From an uncultured Agrobacterium sp. (GTDB taxonomy: Bacteria > Pseudomonadota > Alphaproteobacteria > Rhizobiales > Rhizobiaceae): 64,000 bases of DNA. The notes beneath the pieces are model-generated. The model was not told the origin of the DNA, made no database searches, and worked only from the letters and a program-made list of their open reading frames with translations. Of this stretch, positions 49,659 to 60,241 are shown one piece after another; positions within the stretch are counted from its first letter, which is position 1, and each line of letters starts with the position of its first letter. The DNA lies in the NCBI GenBank assembly GCA_913777615.1, contig CAJYTK010000011.1:124001-188000 (forward strand), read 5' to 3'. The position numbers and the translations under genes are program-made.

Positions 49659-51446
49659 TTAGTCCTTCTTGGACGGAACGACGCGCAAAGCCAGTTCGCG
49701 AAGCTGTGTCGGCGTCGCAGGCGACGGCGCATTCATCAGCAAGTCCTGCGCCTGCTGGTTCATCGGGAACAGCGTGATTTCGCGCAGGTTCTTTGCCCCG
49801 ACCAGCAGCATGACCACACGGTCGATACCGAAAGCACAGCCGCCATGCGGAGGTGCGCCATACTGGAAGGCACGGTAAAGACCGCCGAAGCGCTCTTCCA
49901 CGTCGCTCTGCGACAGACCGACTTTTTCGAACGCCTTCACCATCAGTTCCGGAGACTGGTTACGGATGGAGCCAGACGCAATCTCGAAGCCGTTGCAGAC
50001 GGCGTCGTACTGGTAGGCCTTGATCGACAGCGGATCCTGACCGTCCAGCGCCTCCATACCGCCCTGCGGCATGGAGAAGGGGTTGTGGGCGAAGTCGATC
50101 TTCTTGTCTTCTTCGTTATATTCGAAGAAGGGGAAGTCGACGATCCAGCACAGCTCGAAACGGTCACGATCAACGAGGTTCAGTTCCTCACCGGCGCGGG
50201 TGCGGGCTTCACCGGCAAACTTGTAGAACTTGGCAGGATCGCCCGCCACGAAGAAGCAGGCATCACCGGCTTCCAGGCCAAGCTGCGTGCGCAGTGCCTC
50301 GGTGCGCTCCTCGCCGATATTCTTGGCGAGCGGACCAGAGCCTGCGATCTTGCCGTCCTCTTCCTTCCAGAAGATGTAGCCGAGGCCTGGCTGGCCCTGG
50401 CCCTGTGCCCAGGCATTCATGCGGTCGCAGAACGCGCGGCTACCGCCGGTCTTGGCAGGGATTGCCCAGACTTCGACCTTCGGGTTCGACGCGATCATGT
50501 TGGCGAAGACCTTGAAGCCGGAACCAGCGAAATGCTCGGTCACGGCCTGCATGACGATCGGGTTGCGCAGGTCCGGCTTGTCGGAGCCGTATTTGCGGAT
50601 CGCTTCGTCGTAAGGAATGCGCGGCCATTCTTTTGTGACGGGTTTGCCTTCGGCGAACTGCTCCAGAACCGATGTCATCATCGGCTCCATGGTTGCCCAG
50701 ACATCTTCCTGCGTTACGAAGCTCATTTCCACGTCGAGCTGGTAGAACTCGCCCGGCAGACGGTCCGCACGCGGATCTTCATCACGGAAGCAAGGCGCGA
50801 TCTGGAAGTAGCGGTCGAAGCCTGCCACCATCAGAAGCTGCTTGTACTGCTGCGGCGCCTGCGGCAGAGCGAAGAACTTGCCTTCGTGAATACGGCTCGG
50901 CACGAGAAAGTCGCGCGCGCCTTCCGGCGAGGAAGCCGTCAGGATCGGAGTTGTGTATTCGGCAAAGCCAGCCTCGGCCATGCCATTGCGCATGGCGGAG
51001 ATAATCTGGGTGCGCTTGACGATGTTCTTGTGAAGAGTATCGCGGCGAAGATCGAGGAAGCGATACTTCAGGCGAACGTCTTCCGGATAGTCAGGCTCAC
51101 CGAAGACCGGCAGCGGCAATTCCTTGGCAACACCCAGCACTTCGATCTCTTGTGCATAGAGCTCGATTTCGCCGGTTGCCATGCCCTTGTTGACGGTATC
51201 GTCCGAACGCGCCTTCACGGTGCCATCGATGCGGATCACCCACTCGCCGCGCACAGTCTCAGCCGCCTTGAAAGCCGGGCTGTCGGGATCGGCAACCACC
51301 TGGGTAATGCCGTAATGGTCGCGAAGGTCGATGAAGAGAACGCCGCCATGGTCTCGAACGCGATGCACCCAACCGGAAAGACGGACGGTCTCGCCGACGT
51401 GAGACTTGCGAAGAGCGGCACAGGTGTGGCTGCGGTAGCGATGCAT
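49659..51446 (-). CDS. aspS: aspartyl-tRNA synthetase
   Basis: The 595-residue class II enzyme has an N-terminal anticodon-binding OB fold ([20 protein letters not shown]), the motif 2 region [20 protein letters not shown], a GAD insertion domain in the middle, and motif 3 [20 protein letters not shown]. The start at 51446 has AGGA eight bases upstream; the long in-frame extension is not coding. Organisms of this group often use a non-discriminating AspRS that also charges tRNA(Asn), with GatCAB correction; that cannot be decided from sequence by eye. The FUSC gene follows. Confidence 0.97.
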   Translation of the reverse strand: MHRYRSHTCAALRKSHVGETVRLSGWVHRVRDHGGVLFIDLRDHYGITQVVADPDSPAFKAAETVRGEWVIRIDGTVKARSDDTVNKGMATGEIELYAQEIEVLGVAKELPLPVFGEPDYPEDVRLKYRFLDLRRDTLHKNIVKRTQIISAMRNGMAEAGFAEYTTPILTASSPEGARDFLVPSRIHEGKFFALPQAPQQYKQLLMVAGFDRYFQIAPCFRDEDPRADRLPGEFYQLDVEMSFVTQEDVWATMEPMMTSVLEQFAEGKPVTKEWPRIPYDEAIRKYGSDKPDLRNPIVMQAVTEHFAGSGFKVFANMIASNPKVEVWAIPAKTGGSRAFCDRMNAWAQGQGQPGLGYIFWKEEDGKIAGSGPLAKNIGEERTEALRTQLGLEAGDACFFVAGDPAKFYKFAGEARTRAGEELNLVDRDRFELCWIVDFPFFEYNEEDKKIDFAHNPFSMPQGGMEALDGQDPLSIKAYQYDAVCNGFEIASGSIRNQSPELMVKAFEKVGLSQSDVEERFGGLYRAFQYGAPPHGGCAFGIDRVVMLLVGAKNLREITLFPMNQQAQDLLMNAPSPATPTQLRELALRVVPSKKD

Positions 51447-51732
51447 GATTGTATCCTGAAGAAGCGTGTCATGGCCTCTGGGGCCGACTTTCGAAATTTG
51501 GCGGAAAAGCGCATGGCTGAACCGATTTGTCAAGGAAAAGCGCCACGCACGAGGCTTTGCCGCCCGGCCGGAACTTACTGCTGAACGCCAAAGAGAGGCG
51601 GGTAAGAAGAAAATACGGCACGAGATCGACGATTGGCGGGGCAAAAGCGTGGAGTAAAGCCGCCTCTGATATTGACATGCGGCGCCCAAAGGGAAAGTAA
51701 GACGGGGTGTTTTCCAGGACTGGCCAAACGTA

Positions 51733-52902
51733 ATGATTGAAACGACAGCAGCACTCGCCGACGCTTGCAAGGATCTGGCGAAATCGGAATTCGTCACCAT
51801 CGACACCGAGTTTCTCCGCGAAACCACCTTCTGGCCGCAGCTCTGTCTCGTGCAGATGGCAAGCCCCACGCTCGAAGTGCTGGTGGACCCGATGGCGAAG
51901 GGTATCGATCTGACGCCGCTGTTCGAACTGATGGCCGATCCGAATGTGGTGAAGGTTTTTCACGCCGCCCGCCAGGATATCGAGATCATCTATCATCTCG
52001 GCGGCCTCATCCCCCATCCGATCTTCGACACACAGGTCGCAGCCATGGTTTGCGGCTTCGGCGATTCGATTTCTTACGATCAACTGGTGCAGAAGACCAA
52101 GAACGTCCAGATCGACAAGTCCTCCCGCTTTACCGATTGGAGCCGCCGTCCGCTCTCGGAAAAGCAACTGGATTATGCGCTGGCGGACGTCACCCATCTG
52201 CGCGATGTCTATCTGGCGCTGAAGGCGCAGTTGGAGCGTGAAGGCCGCTCATCCTGGCTGAAGGAAGAGATGGATATTCTGGAAGCGCGCGAGACCTATG
52301 ACATGCATCCCGACGATGCATGGCTGCGTCTGAAGTCGCGGCTTCGCAAGCCGACCGAGCTTGCCATCCTGAAATTCGTTGCAGCCTGGAGAGAGCGCGA
52401 AGCACGCTCGCGCAACGTTCCGCGTTCGCGCGTGCTCAAAGATGATGCGATTTTCGAGATCGCTCAGCAGCAGCCGAAGGATGCGGAAGCGCTGTCACGC
52501 CTGCGCACCGTTCCAAAGGGTTGGGAGCGCTCCACCTCCGGCACGGCCATCATCGAGACGGTCAATGCGGCACTAGCCCTTCCCAAGGCCGACATGCCGC
52601 AGGCCCCGCGCCACAGCCATTCGCCGGAAGGCTCGGGTGCCGCCGTAGAACTGTTGAAGGTGCTCTTGAAGCTTTCGGCGGACAAGCACGGTGTCGCCGC
52701 CAAGGTGATCGCCAACAGCGAGGATCTCGACAAGATCGCATCCGAAGGCGAAAAGGCAGAGGTTCAGGCGCTCTCGGGCTGGCGTCGTGAACTCTTCGGT
52801 GAGCCCGCTTTGAAGCTCATCCGCGGAGAAGTCGCCCTACGCTTTGCAGGCAAGAAGGTCGAGGCAGTCGAGATGCCAGGCCAGAGTCAGGCCACCGAAT
52901 AA
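51733..52902 (+). CDS. rnd: ribonuclease D
   Basis: The 389-residue 3'-5' exoribonuclease has the DEDD exonuclease domain: [20 protein letters not shown] (first D and E), [19 protein letters not shown] (second D) and [19 protein letters not shown] (last D with a tyrosine-type pair). HRDC-type domains follow, containing [20 protein letters not shown]. It trims tRNA and stable RNA precursors. The ATG at 51733 is divergent from aspS. Confidence 0.93.
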   Translation: MIETTAALADACKDLAKSEFVTIDTEFLRETTFWPQLCLVQMASPTLEVLVDPMAKGIDLTPLFELMADPNVVKVFHAARQDIEIIYHLGGLIPHPIFDTQVAAMVCGFGDSISYDQLVQKTKNVQIDKSSRFTDWSRRPLSEKQLDYALADVTHLRDVYLALKAQLEREGRSSWLKEEMDILEARETYDMHPDDAWLRLKSRLRKPTELAILKFVAAWREREARSRNVPRSRVLKDDAIFEIAQQQPKDAEALSRLRTVPKGWERSTSGTAIIETVNAALALPKADMPQAPRHSHSPEGSGAAVELLKVLLKLSADKHGVAAKVIANSEDLDKIASEGEKAEVQALSGWRRELFGEPALKLIRGEVALRFAGKKVEAVEMPGQSQATE

Positions 52903-53069
52903 GGTGAAAAGCGGGGATCGTGCAAAACTGCCACAACCGCGCCTCTTCATGATCGATCGCTTGAACATCTCTTTTGGCGGCATCTGATCCGCATTATGAT
53001 CCCGCACCGGGAGGAATCGACCTGCTCACTTGGGAGGAAGTGACACCCAATCCCCTCAGTTAAGGGCAG

Positions 53070-54095
53070 ATGATGAGAAAAATTCTGGCGATGCTGGACT
53101 ATGTCGTGCTGTTTCTGGCGGTTGCCGGAAGCGGCGTGGTCTATGCATTCCTCGAATATGGCGGCGGCGCATTTATTGGGGCAACGTACGCCCTATTCGC
53201 CTGCGCGCCGATTCTCGCCTTTGAACGTGGCCAAATTCTCCCGGGCCTTTCTAAAAAGATCAGCATGCTGCCGACTCCCGCTTATATTGCGGTCGGCATG
53301 GTCGTCTATGTCATCCTCGTCTTTTGTGGATTCGGTCTCGGCGGCACCATTCTGTGGGCGACCGGCGTTCTTCCCACAAGCTGGGCGCGCGCCGTGCATG
53401 CGGAAATGCAGACGATGGTGTTTACGCTGGGTGTCTGCGCCATCATCGTCTTCATCATGCGAGTGCGAGAGCTCCTGGGACGCGACATCTTCATAGACCT
53501 GATCCTGGGACGCTATCGCAGGCCGGTCAGCGAAGAACGCGTCTTTCTCTTCATCGATCTCGTCGGTTCCACCTCCTTTGCCGAGACCCATGGAGACCTC
53601 AAGGCACAGGAGTTTCTAGGGGAGCTTTTCTCCGCCTATGCCGCTCCGGTCAGGAAACATGGCGGCGTCATCGACGACTATATCGGCGACGCGGCGATCA
53701 TCACCTGGCCCTATCATCTCGCGATCCGTCGTGCGGCCTGCATCAACTGCGTCTTCGATATCCTGTCGCAAATCGAAAGCAGCCGTGCGACCTGGATTGC
53801 CCAGTTCGGTACTGTACCGAAGCTTCGTTTCGCCATTCACGGCGGGCCGGTGATCACGGCCGAAATCGGCGTGGACCATCACAAGATCACCTATTTCGGC
53901 GATACGGTGAACACGACGGCACGACTGGAATCGCTGAGCAAAATGCTTGGCCACCCCATTCTGATCTCATCCGATCTTGCCCATCAACTTCTCCTGCCCA
54001 AGGGCATAAAGAGCGAGTATCTCGGCGAACATGCCGTCAAAGGTCGCGGTCAGACACTTGGCGTCTGCGCCCTCAGCCGCCAGCCGACGTTGTAA
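53070..54095 (+). CDS. membrane-anchored class III adenylate/guanylate cyclase
   Basis: The 341-residue protein has four predicted helices in the first half (DYVVLFLAVAGSGVVYAF, GATYALFACAPILAF, YIAVGMVVYVILVFCGFGL, MVFTLGVCAIIVFIM) and a class III cyclase domain at the C-terminus. The metal-binding aspartates are in LFIDLVGSTSF and DDYIGDAAII, and the transition-state residues are present in FGDTVNTTARLES. So the enzyme looks active; substrate (ATP or GTP) is not certain. ATG ATG occurs at the start; the first has AGGG upstream. A regulated ligand for the membrane domain is not recognised. Confidence 0.85.
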   Translation: MMRKILAMLDYVVLFLAVAGSGVVYAFLEYGGGAFIGATYALFACAPILAFERGQILPGLSKKISMLPTPAYIAVGMVVYVILVFCGFGLGGTILWATGVLPTSWARAVHAEMQTMVFTLGVCAIIVFIMRVRELLGRDIFIDLILGRYRRPVSEERVFLFIDLVGSTSFAETHGDLKAQEFLGELFSAYAAPVRKHGGVIDDYIGDAAIITWPYHLAIRRAACINCVFDILSQIESSRATWIAQFGTVPKLRFAIHGGPVITAEIGVDHHKITYFGDTVNTTARLESLSKMLGHPILISSDLAHQLLLPKGIKSEYLGEHAVKGRGQTLGVCALSRQPTL

Positions 54096-54186
54096 GAAAC
54101 AAAGGCCGTCATCAAAGCTTCAAAGTGATTTTGTGCGCCTGTCACAAAGCCCGCCTATCGGTCCATTGCTCCTCCACAGCATCGGC

Positions 54187-54279
54187 CCGAAAATCGGAAT
54201 CGATTTTCGGAAAGCACGATGCGTAAATCCAAAAAGTTAGAGCGTCCTTTGTGCGTCCTAAAGGAAGCACGCCGCTCTA
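54187..54279. repeat. structured intergenic repeat, rhizobial mosaic type
   Basis: CCGAAAATCG (54187-54196) pairs with CGATTTTCGG (54201-54210) around GAAT. Next, TAGAGCG (54238-54244) pairs with CGCTCTA (54273-54279), enclosing TCCTTT (54245-54250) paired with AAAGGA (54260-54265). Sequence pieces such as CGATTTTCGGAAAGCACGAT are, from memory, those of repeats found in many rhizobial genomes. It ends 21 bases before the phytase-like ATG and could shape its mRNA leader. Confidence 0.65.
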
Positions 54280-54300
54280 TGCAACAGACAGGTATGCTCC

Positions 54301-55662
54301 ATGAAAAAAATCCTGCTTTCTTCAGTTGTCTTCCTCACGCTCGGAACCCTCAATGCGCTTGCCGCTGAGAAAGAGTTTTCGGCAAAGCTCGTATCGCAGG
54401 CCATTCTGCCAGCCAATACGATCATCCCGGCACCGGTCGATGCTCCGGACTTTTTGAAAAGTGCAGGCAAGTTCACCACGCCAGACCGCAAACGTGCGGA
54501 CGGCCTCGGCACTGTGCCGGGCAAGGACGGCGTTCGTCAGACGGGCCTGTCCATGCCGTTCGACGGTCAGGCGATGCAGGGCTTTTCCGGCATCAAGGCC
54601 GTGGAAGACGGTACCTTCTGGAGCCTCTCCGACAACGGCTTCGGCTCGAAGCTGAACTCCAGCGATGCGATGCTGATGCTTCACCACCTGAAATTCGACT
54701 GGGATGCCGGCAAGGTGAACGCGCTCGAAACGGTCTTCCTGTCCGATCCCGACAAAAAGGCACCCTTCCCGATCGTCATGGAAGGTTCGGATAAGCGCTA
54801 TCTGACAGGCGCGGATTTCGATGTGGAATCCATCCAGCCCGTCGCGGATGGTTTCTGGGTCGGCGAAGAGTTCGGACCCTATATTCTGAAGTTCAGCCGT
54901 GACGGCAAGCTGACGGATGTGATCGCTACCAAGGCCGGTGATATCGAAGTCAAGTCTCCCGACAACCCGATGCTGGCGCTCCCTGGCAACCCTACCCAGA
55001 AACTTCCCGCCTTCAACCTGAAGCGCTCTGGTGGCTTTGAAGGCATGGCGATGTCAAAGGATGGCACGAAAATTTATGGCCTGCTGGAAGGCCCGCTCTA
55101 CACCGCTGACGGTCAGGTCGAAAAGACGGAAGACGGTGCGACTGGCCTGCGTATCATCGAACTCGACGTCGCGTCTAAGGCATGGACGGGCCGCACATGG
55201 CTCTATCCTCTAGCAGAAGGTGGCGAGGCAATCGGCGACTTTAACATGCTGGACGACAGCACTGCGCTGGTGATCGAGCGCGACAACGGTGCCGGTACGT
55301 CCGACAAGGCCTGTGCCGACCCGAAGAAGCCGGAGCCGAACTGCTTTGCAGCACCTGCCAAGGTGAAACGCATCTACAAGATCGAGTTCAACGACGCCAA
55401 TGTCGGCAAGGCCGCCCGGAAGATCGGCTACATCGATCTGATGAAGATCGCCGATCCCGACACGAAAGCCCGGCAGGGCTCCGAGAACGGCATCTATACC
55501 ATGCCTTTCGTCACCATTGAAAACGTCGACCGTGTCGATGCCGAACATATCATCGTCGGCAACGACAACAACCTGCCCTTCTCGGCCGGTCGTGCGCTGG
55601 ACAAGGCAGACGACAATGAGTTCGTCATCCTGGACGTGAAAGACCTGCTCGACGCGAAGTGA
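54301..55662 (+). CDS. esterase-like activity of phytase family protein, exported
   Basis: The 453-residue protein has a clear signal peptide (MKKILLSSVVFLTLGTLNAL, cleavage after AAE) and the PF13449 fold: MQGFSGIKAVEDGTFWSLSD, DFDVESIQPVADGFWVGEEF and GGFEGMAMSKDGTKIYGLLE, the propeller-like repeats of this family. It is longer than the 346-residue relative at 16.6 kb. Despite the family name, a substrate is not established. It lies 205 bases after the cyclase gene. Confidence 0.88.
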   Translation: MKKILLSSVVFLTLGTLNALAAEKEFSAKLVSQAILPANTIIPAPVDAPDFLKSAGKFTTPDRKRADGLGTVPGKDGVRQTGLSMPFDGQAMQGFSGIKAVEDGTFWSLSDNGFGSKLNSSDAMLMLHHLKFDWDAGKVNALETVFLSDPDKKAPFPIVMEGSDKRYLTGADFDVESIQPVADGFWVGEEFGPYILKFSRDGKLTDVIATKAGDIEVKSPDNPMLALPGNPTQKLPAFNLKRSGGFEGMAMSKDGTKIYGLLEGPLYTADGQVEKTEDGATGLRIIELDVASKAWTGRTWLYPLAEGGEAIGDFNMLDDSTALVIERDNGAGTSDKACADPKKPEPNCFAAPAKVKRIYKIEFNDANVGKAARKIGYIDLMKIADPDTKARQGSENGIYTMPFVTIENVDRVDAEHIIVGNDNNLPFSAGRALDKADDNEFVILDVKDLLDAK

Positions 55663-55738
55663 CGATTACGAGCGTCGCCCTCTCGGCGGCGCTCTCTCCC
55701 TTCAGCGAACCTTATTATCCGCGCTAAGTGTTCACAGA

Positions 55739-57262
55739 TTACTCGAAAACGAAGGCCAGCCGCTTTCCCGTCAGCTTCGCCAACTGCTGCAGGCGTCCGT
55801 CCAGCCGCTCGCCGGCGAAATCGCAATACTCATGCGGCACGACAAATTCCAGATCGAGATCCGGGTTATCCGACTTGCGGAACCGCAGGTGATCCACCAC
55901 GCCCGGCATGGAGGCCGAGAAGAGGTAGACGACGCGGAGCAGCCCGCCCAGCAGTTTGGCAAGCTCCAGCAGCCGCGGCCCGGCCATGTCGGCAAGCGAC
56001 TGCGTCGTGCCATTATCGTTCAGGCCTTCGAAGCGATAATAATTGGCGAGCGCAATAAAGGCGCGGCCTGGATGGGTGATCGACACGAAGGATGAATGAG
56101 CAATGACGTTCAGAGCTTGTAGCCCGCGGTAATCCGGATGGGCGCGCCAACTGATATCCGCCAGCAAGCATGCCGCCTGCCGGTATCGTCCTTCTTCTTC
56201 CGTTTCATCGATGCCGAATACAGGGACCGTTCTGCCGGTCCAATCCGCGAGTTCACGGGCATGCTCGGGAGACCGGGCACGCAGAACCGCGAGTTCGTCG
56301 GCTGCGACCAGCAGCGGGTCCGCCATCTTGTCCGTTTCGGACAACAGCGAGTAAAGATAGCCTTCACGCACGCCTTGCGCCGAGAACGCAATCTTCGCCG
56401 GCTTCATGACGTCAAGCACTTCACGCATGGCAACCGCGCCAAATGGCAGCAGCGATCGGCGGTTCTTGGAAACGGCCTGCCAGGCCGGATCCTTGCTGTC
56501 CTTAGAGGCGATGACCTCATTCAAGAAGTTCAACATCTCCTGAAGCGGAAGCTCATAGCCCTGCATCATGTGCAGGGGGTAATGGGTGATCTCCATATGG
56601 AGCTTGGCGATGTTGCGCCATGTACCGCCGACGGCATAGAAGGTGCGGCCTTCGCCGGCCGCCAGCAAATCGGCACTCTTCTTGACCTGTTTCTTGGCAA
56701 AAGCCGTCGCCTTCTCAAGCGAGCCTCCTGCCTGTTCGGAAAGCCTCAAACCGCCGAGCGGCAGCGTGATACCCTTGCCGCAGGTGTTTCCCCTGATGTC
56801 GATCAGTTCGAGCGATCCGCCACCCAAGTCGCCGGCAATGCCATCGGGATCGTGAAACCCGCTAATGACGCCATAGGCCGAATAAAGAGCCTCACGCTCG
56901 CCGGAGAGAACCTCGATCTCGCAACCGAGAATCTCTTCCGCATCGCGAATGAAGTCAGGTCCGTTTTCGGCTTCTCGTGCTGCTGCAGTGGCCAAGACAT
57001 GCACCTGGGTGGCCTGCGCCTGATCGGACAACGCGCGAAAACGGCGCAACGTCATCAGCGCTCGCCTTACGCCTTCATCGTCCATGCGCCCGGTCAGCGC
57101 CAGCCCTTTGCCCAGACCGCACAGTACCTTTTCGTTGAACAGCACCACAGGCGCGCGCGATAGACCTTCATAAACGACAAGGCGAACCGAGTTCGAACCG
57201 ATGTCGATGACGGAAACGGGGGCAAGGCCGACGAGCCGCCCCTGTGCTTCTGATCGTGTCAT
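55739..57262 (-). CDS. ppx: exopolyphosphatase (Ppx/GppA family)
   Basis: The 507-residue protein has the actin-like ATPase fold: [17 protein letters not shown] at residues 18-34, [19 protein letters not shown] with the catalytic glutamate region, and [13 protein letters not shown] as the second phosphate-binding loop. The C-terminal HD-like domain contains [18 protein letters not shown]. It degrades polyphosphate or pppGpp. Its ATG overlaps the ppk1 stop by four bases, so the two opposing polyphosphate enzymes form one operon. Confidence 0.93.
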   Translation of the reverse strand: MTRSEAQGRLVGLAPVSVIDIGSNSVRLVVYEGLSRAPVVLFNEKVLCGLGKGLALTGRMDDEGVRRALMTLRRFRALSDQAQATQVHVLATAAAREAENGPDFIRDAEEILGCEIEVLSGEREALYSAYGVISGFHDPDGIAGDLGGGSLELIDIRGNTCGKGITLPLGGLRLSEQAGGSLEKATAFAKKQVKKSADLLAAGEGRTFYAVGGTWRNIAKLHMEITHYPLHMMQGYELPLQEMLNFLNEVIASKDSKDPAWQAVSKNRRSLLPFGAVAMREVLDVMKPAKIAFSAQGVREGYLYSLLSETDKMADPLLVAADELAVLRARSPEHARELADWTGRTVPVFGIDETEEEGRYRQAACLLADISWRAHPDYRGLQALNVIAHSSFVSITHPGRAFIALANYYRFEGLNDNGTTQSLADMAGPRLLELAKLLGGLLRVVYLFSASMPGVVDHLRFRKSDNPDLDLEFVVPHEYCDFAGERLDGRLQQLAKLTGKRLAFVFE

Positions 57263-59463
57263 TCAGCCTGTTTCTTGCGGGAAGAGATCAACCCGGCAAT
57301 CAGTTTTGGCGCACTGGATTTCAAAGCTTCACCACGTCCGGACAGGCTGGGATTGGTCATGAAATAGTGCTGCGCGTTGAACGGTTCCTCGCCCTTGCGC
57401 ACCTCGATACGCCTGGACGTTCCGTCGGGAAGTATCTCGTAGCTCTGCTGGTTGTCAATGAGATTGCCGAGCATGATCTGTGAAAGAACCTGTTCATGCA
57501 CAGTCGGATTGACGAGTGGCACGAGGGTCTCGACGCGTCGATCGAGGTTGCGAGGCATCATATCGGCAGAACCGATATAGACCAGCGCCTTGTCCGACGG
57601 GAGGCCTTGGCCATTGCCGAAGCAGAAAATGCGGCTGTGCTCGAGGAAGCGACCAACGATCGATTTGACGCGGATATTGTCAGAAAGACCAGGGACCTGC
57701 GGGCGAAGGCAGCAAATGCCGCGCACGACCAGATCGATCTCCACACCCGCAGCGCTTGCCCGATAAAGCGCATCGATGATTTCCGGGTCGACCAGAGAAT
57801 TCATCTTCATCCAGATCGCAGCCGGCGCGCCGTTCTTGGCATGCTCGATTTCGTCGTTGATATGCTTCAAGATGCGCGGGCGCAACGTATAGGGCGAAAC
57901 CGCCAGCTTCATGCCCTCTTCCGGCTCGCCATAGCCGGTGATGAAGTTGAAGATATTGGCCATGTCATGGGCGATCTTCGGATTGCAGGTGAAGAAGGAC
58001 AAATCCGTGTAGATCTTCGCCGTCACCGGATGGTAGTTGCCAGTACCAAGATGGCAATAGGTGCGTAGTTTGCCATCTTCACGGCGCACAACCATAGACA
58101 TCTTCGCATGGGTTTTAAGCTCGATGAAGCCGAAGACGACCTGCACGCCGGCGCGCTCCAGATCGCGCGCCCAGCGGATATTGGCCTCTTCGTCGAAACG
58201 CGCCTTCAATTCGACGAGCGCCGTCACCGACTTTCCGAGTTCGGCGGCATCGATCAGAGCGCGAACGATCGGGCTGTCATTGGAGGTGCGGTAAAGCGTC
58301 TGCTTGATCGCCAGAACGTCCGGATCGCGCGCCGCCTGAAGCAGGAACTGCACGACGACGTCGAAGCTTTCGTAAGGATGGTGAACCACCATGTCCTTTT
58401 CGCGAATGGCGGCCAGGCAGTCGCCCATATGTTCGCGAACACGCTCCGGGAAGCGAGCGTTGTAGGCTTCAAATTTGAGATCTTCGCGTGGTGCTTTCGC
58501 CAGTTCCGAAATCGTGTTGAGCGCAAGCAAGCCCGGCAGGACGGCCACGCGGTTTTCCGGAACGTCCAGCTCCTGGACAACGAATTGGCGAAGCGACTGC
58601 GGCATTTCGCTATCGGTTTCAATACGGATCACCGAACCACGGCGGCGACGCTTCAGCGCGCTTTCGAAGTAGCGAACCAAATCTTCGGCCTCTTCTTCCA
58701 GCTCGATATCACTGTCGCGGATGATGCGGAATGTGCCGAAGCCCTTGACGGTGTAGCCCGGATAGAGCCGGTGGATGAAGAGCCCCACCACATCTTCGAG
58801 CGTGATGTAACGGATCGCCGTCTTGTCATCCGGCAGGCGGATAAAACGATCAAGTGCGGTTGGCAGGCGCAAAAGCGCCGTCATCGGCTCGCGCCCATTG
58901 ACGCTTTCCAACTGGAGCCCCATGGAGAAGCCGAGATTGGGAATGAAGGGGAAGGGGTGCGCCGGATCGATGGAGAGCGGCGTCAACACCGCGAAGATAC
59001 GTTCCTCGAACTCGTTTTCCAGCCATGCGCGGTCTTCGTCCGAAAGCGCTGGCGGACGAACGATATACATATCTTCTTTAGCAAGATACTGCTGCAGAAC
59101 GGCAAGCGAGGCTTGCTGCTCCATCTGAAGATTGTCGATTTCCTTGAGAATTTCCTCAAGCTGCTCGGCTGGCGTCTTGCCATCAGGTGTCTTCATGCTG
59201 ATGGACTGGCGCACCTGCCCTTCCAGACCGGCAACGCGCACCATGAAGAACTCGTCCAGATTGGCGGCGGAGATGGAGAGAAAGCGCAGTCGTTCCAGAA
59301 GCGGATGGGCGGGATTCAGCGTCTCTTCCAGAACACGGCGGTTGAACTGCAGCCAGGAAAATTCGCGGTTCACAAAGCGACTGGGGCTCTCCCAGAGATT
59401 TTCAACCTCCGTTGCCGACGCCGAGTTGTTACCTTCCAACTCTTTCTGCACAACCGAATCCAT
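57259..59463 (-). CDS. ppk1: polyphosphate kinase 1
   Basis: The 734-residue enzyme makes polyphosphate from ATP through a phosphohistidine. The domains follow the usual order: an N-terminal helical domain ([18 protein letters not shown]), the head domain, and two phospholipase-D-like domains with [20 protein letters not shown], whose histidine is the phosphorylated one, and [21 protein letters not shown] chose the ATG at 59463; an upstream GTG would sit directly on the ribosome-binding site. It is followed by ppx. Confidence 0.96.
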   Translation of the reverse strand: MDSVVQKELEGNNSASATEVENLWESPSRFVNREFSWLQFNRRVLEETLNPAHPLLERLRFLSISAANLDEFFMVRVAGLEGQVRQSISMKTPDGKTPAEQLEEILKEIDNLQMEQQASLAVLQQYLAKEDMYIVRPPALSDEDRAWLENEFEERIFAVLTPLSIDPAHPFPFIPNLGFSMGLQLESVNGREPMTALLRLPTALDRFIRLPDDKTAIRYITLEDVVGLFIHRLYPGYTVKGFGTFRIIRDSDIELEEEAEDLVRYFESALKRRRRGSVIRIETDSEMPQSLRQFVVQELDVPENRVAVLPGLLALNTISELAKAPREDLKFEAYNARFPERVREHMGDCLAAIREKDMVVHHPYESFDVVVQFLLQAARDPDVLAIKQTLYRTSNDSPIVRALIDAAELGKSVTALVELKARFDEEANIRWARDLERAGVQVVFGFIELKTHAKMSMVVRREDGKLRTYCHLGTGNYHPVTAKIYTDLSFFTCNPKIAHDMANIFNFITGYGEPEEGMKLAVSPYTLRPRILKHINDEIEHAKNGAPAAIWMKMNSLVDPEIIDALYRASAAGVEIDLVVRGICCLRPQVPGLSDNIRVKSIVGRFLEHSRIFCFGNGQGLPSDKALVYIGSADMMPRNLDRRVETLVPLVNPTVHEQVLSQIMLGNLIDNQQSYEILPDGTSRRIEVRKGEEPFNAQHYFMTNPSLSGRGEALKSSAPKLIAGLISSRKKQAE

Positions 59464-59527
59464 CAAATCGCCCACCCCTGATAAGTTTCAAAGCCCGTAT
59501 AACAGTTTGACGACGGAACTATGACAG

Positions 59528-60241
59528 TCAATCGTCTTGCGAAGCCGCTCCCAGTTCAGTGAGAACCTCCGACGCCAGGGACCGGCTGATCCGTGTACCA
59601 CGCGAGAGCGCCAGCCGGTCGAGCCGCTCGACGAGGATCTGCGCGGTGTCGAGGGACCGTTCCATTCGCGCCACGATATAACTGACGAGTTTGTCATCCA
59701 TATAAAGCTGGCGATCGGCGAAGAGCTTCATCAGCACCTGCGCCAAAAGGTCCTCATCGGGCTCGCCGATCTCCACAACCGTTGCCGCCTTCAGACGGGA
59801 GCGTAAGTCCGGCAGTAACACGGGCCAGCTGGCGGGCCACTGTCTTGTCGTGATCAAAAGCGACGTCCCGTTTTCCCGCACGCTGTTGATGACGTGGAAA
59901 AGCTCGGTGTCGTTGAAGCCGACGCGGTCGGCATCTTCAAACAGGACGGGCGCCTTCTCGGCAGCGCGTGCGGCATCCGATCCCTTTTGAGGATTGATCG
60001 CCACGGCACCACTGGTGTTTCTCCAGATCGCGGCAAGATGCGACTTACCAGACCCGGGAGGGCCAGCAAGAATGACGACCGGTGACGGCCATTTCGGCCA
60101 TTCATCGACGAGACTGACAGCCGCATCCAATGGAGCGGCGACCAGCAAATCTTCCCGCCCCGTGGCGCTGCTATGAGAGAAGGCCAGCGGCAACTGTTCG
60201 GCCTTGGGCCGGAACGGGCCGGGCTTATCACTTTCGTTCAT
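59528..60241 (-). CDS. hdaA: DnaA regulatory inactivator HdaA
   Basis: The 237-residue protein resembles the AAA+ part of DnaA. It has an N-terminal clamp-binding-like segment (EQLPLAFSH), Walker A ILAGPPGSGKSHLAA, Walker B-like APVLFEDADRVGF, a sensor arginine region TTRQWPASWPVLLPDLRSRL and a C-terminal helical domain. With the DNA-loaded sliding clamp it stimulates ATP hydrolysis by DnaA and prevents over-initiation. Its ATG at 60241 overlaps the end of the upstream transporter gene by one base. Confidence 0.9.
   Translation of the reverse strand: MNESDKPGPFRPKAEQLPLAFSHSSATGREDLLVAAPLDAAVSLVDEWPKWPSPVVILAGPPGSGKSHLAAIWRNTSGAVAINPQKGSDAARAAEKAPVLFEDADRVGFNDTELFHVINSVRENGTSLLITTRQWPASWPVLLPDLRSRLKAATVVEIGEPDEDLLAQVLMKLFADRQLYMDDKLVSYIVARMERSLDTAQILVERLDRLALSRGTRISRSLASEVLTELGAASQDD

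Noticed and set aside
49845-51584. A 579-codon open frame opposite aspS
   Set aside because: It is the antisense shadow of aspS, with no independent domain or ribosome-binding site.
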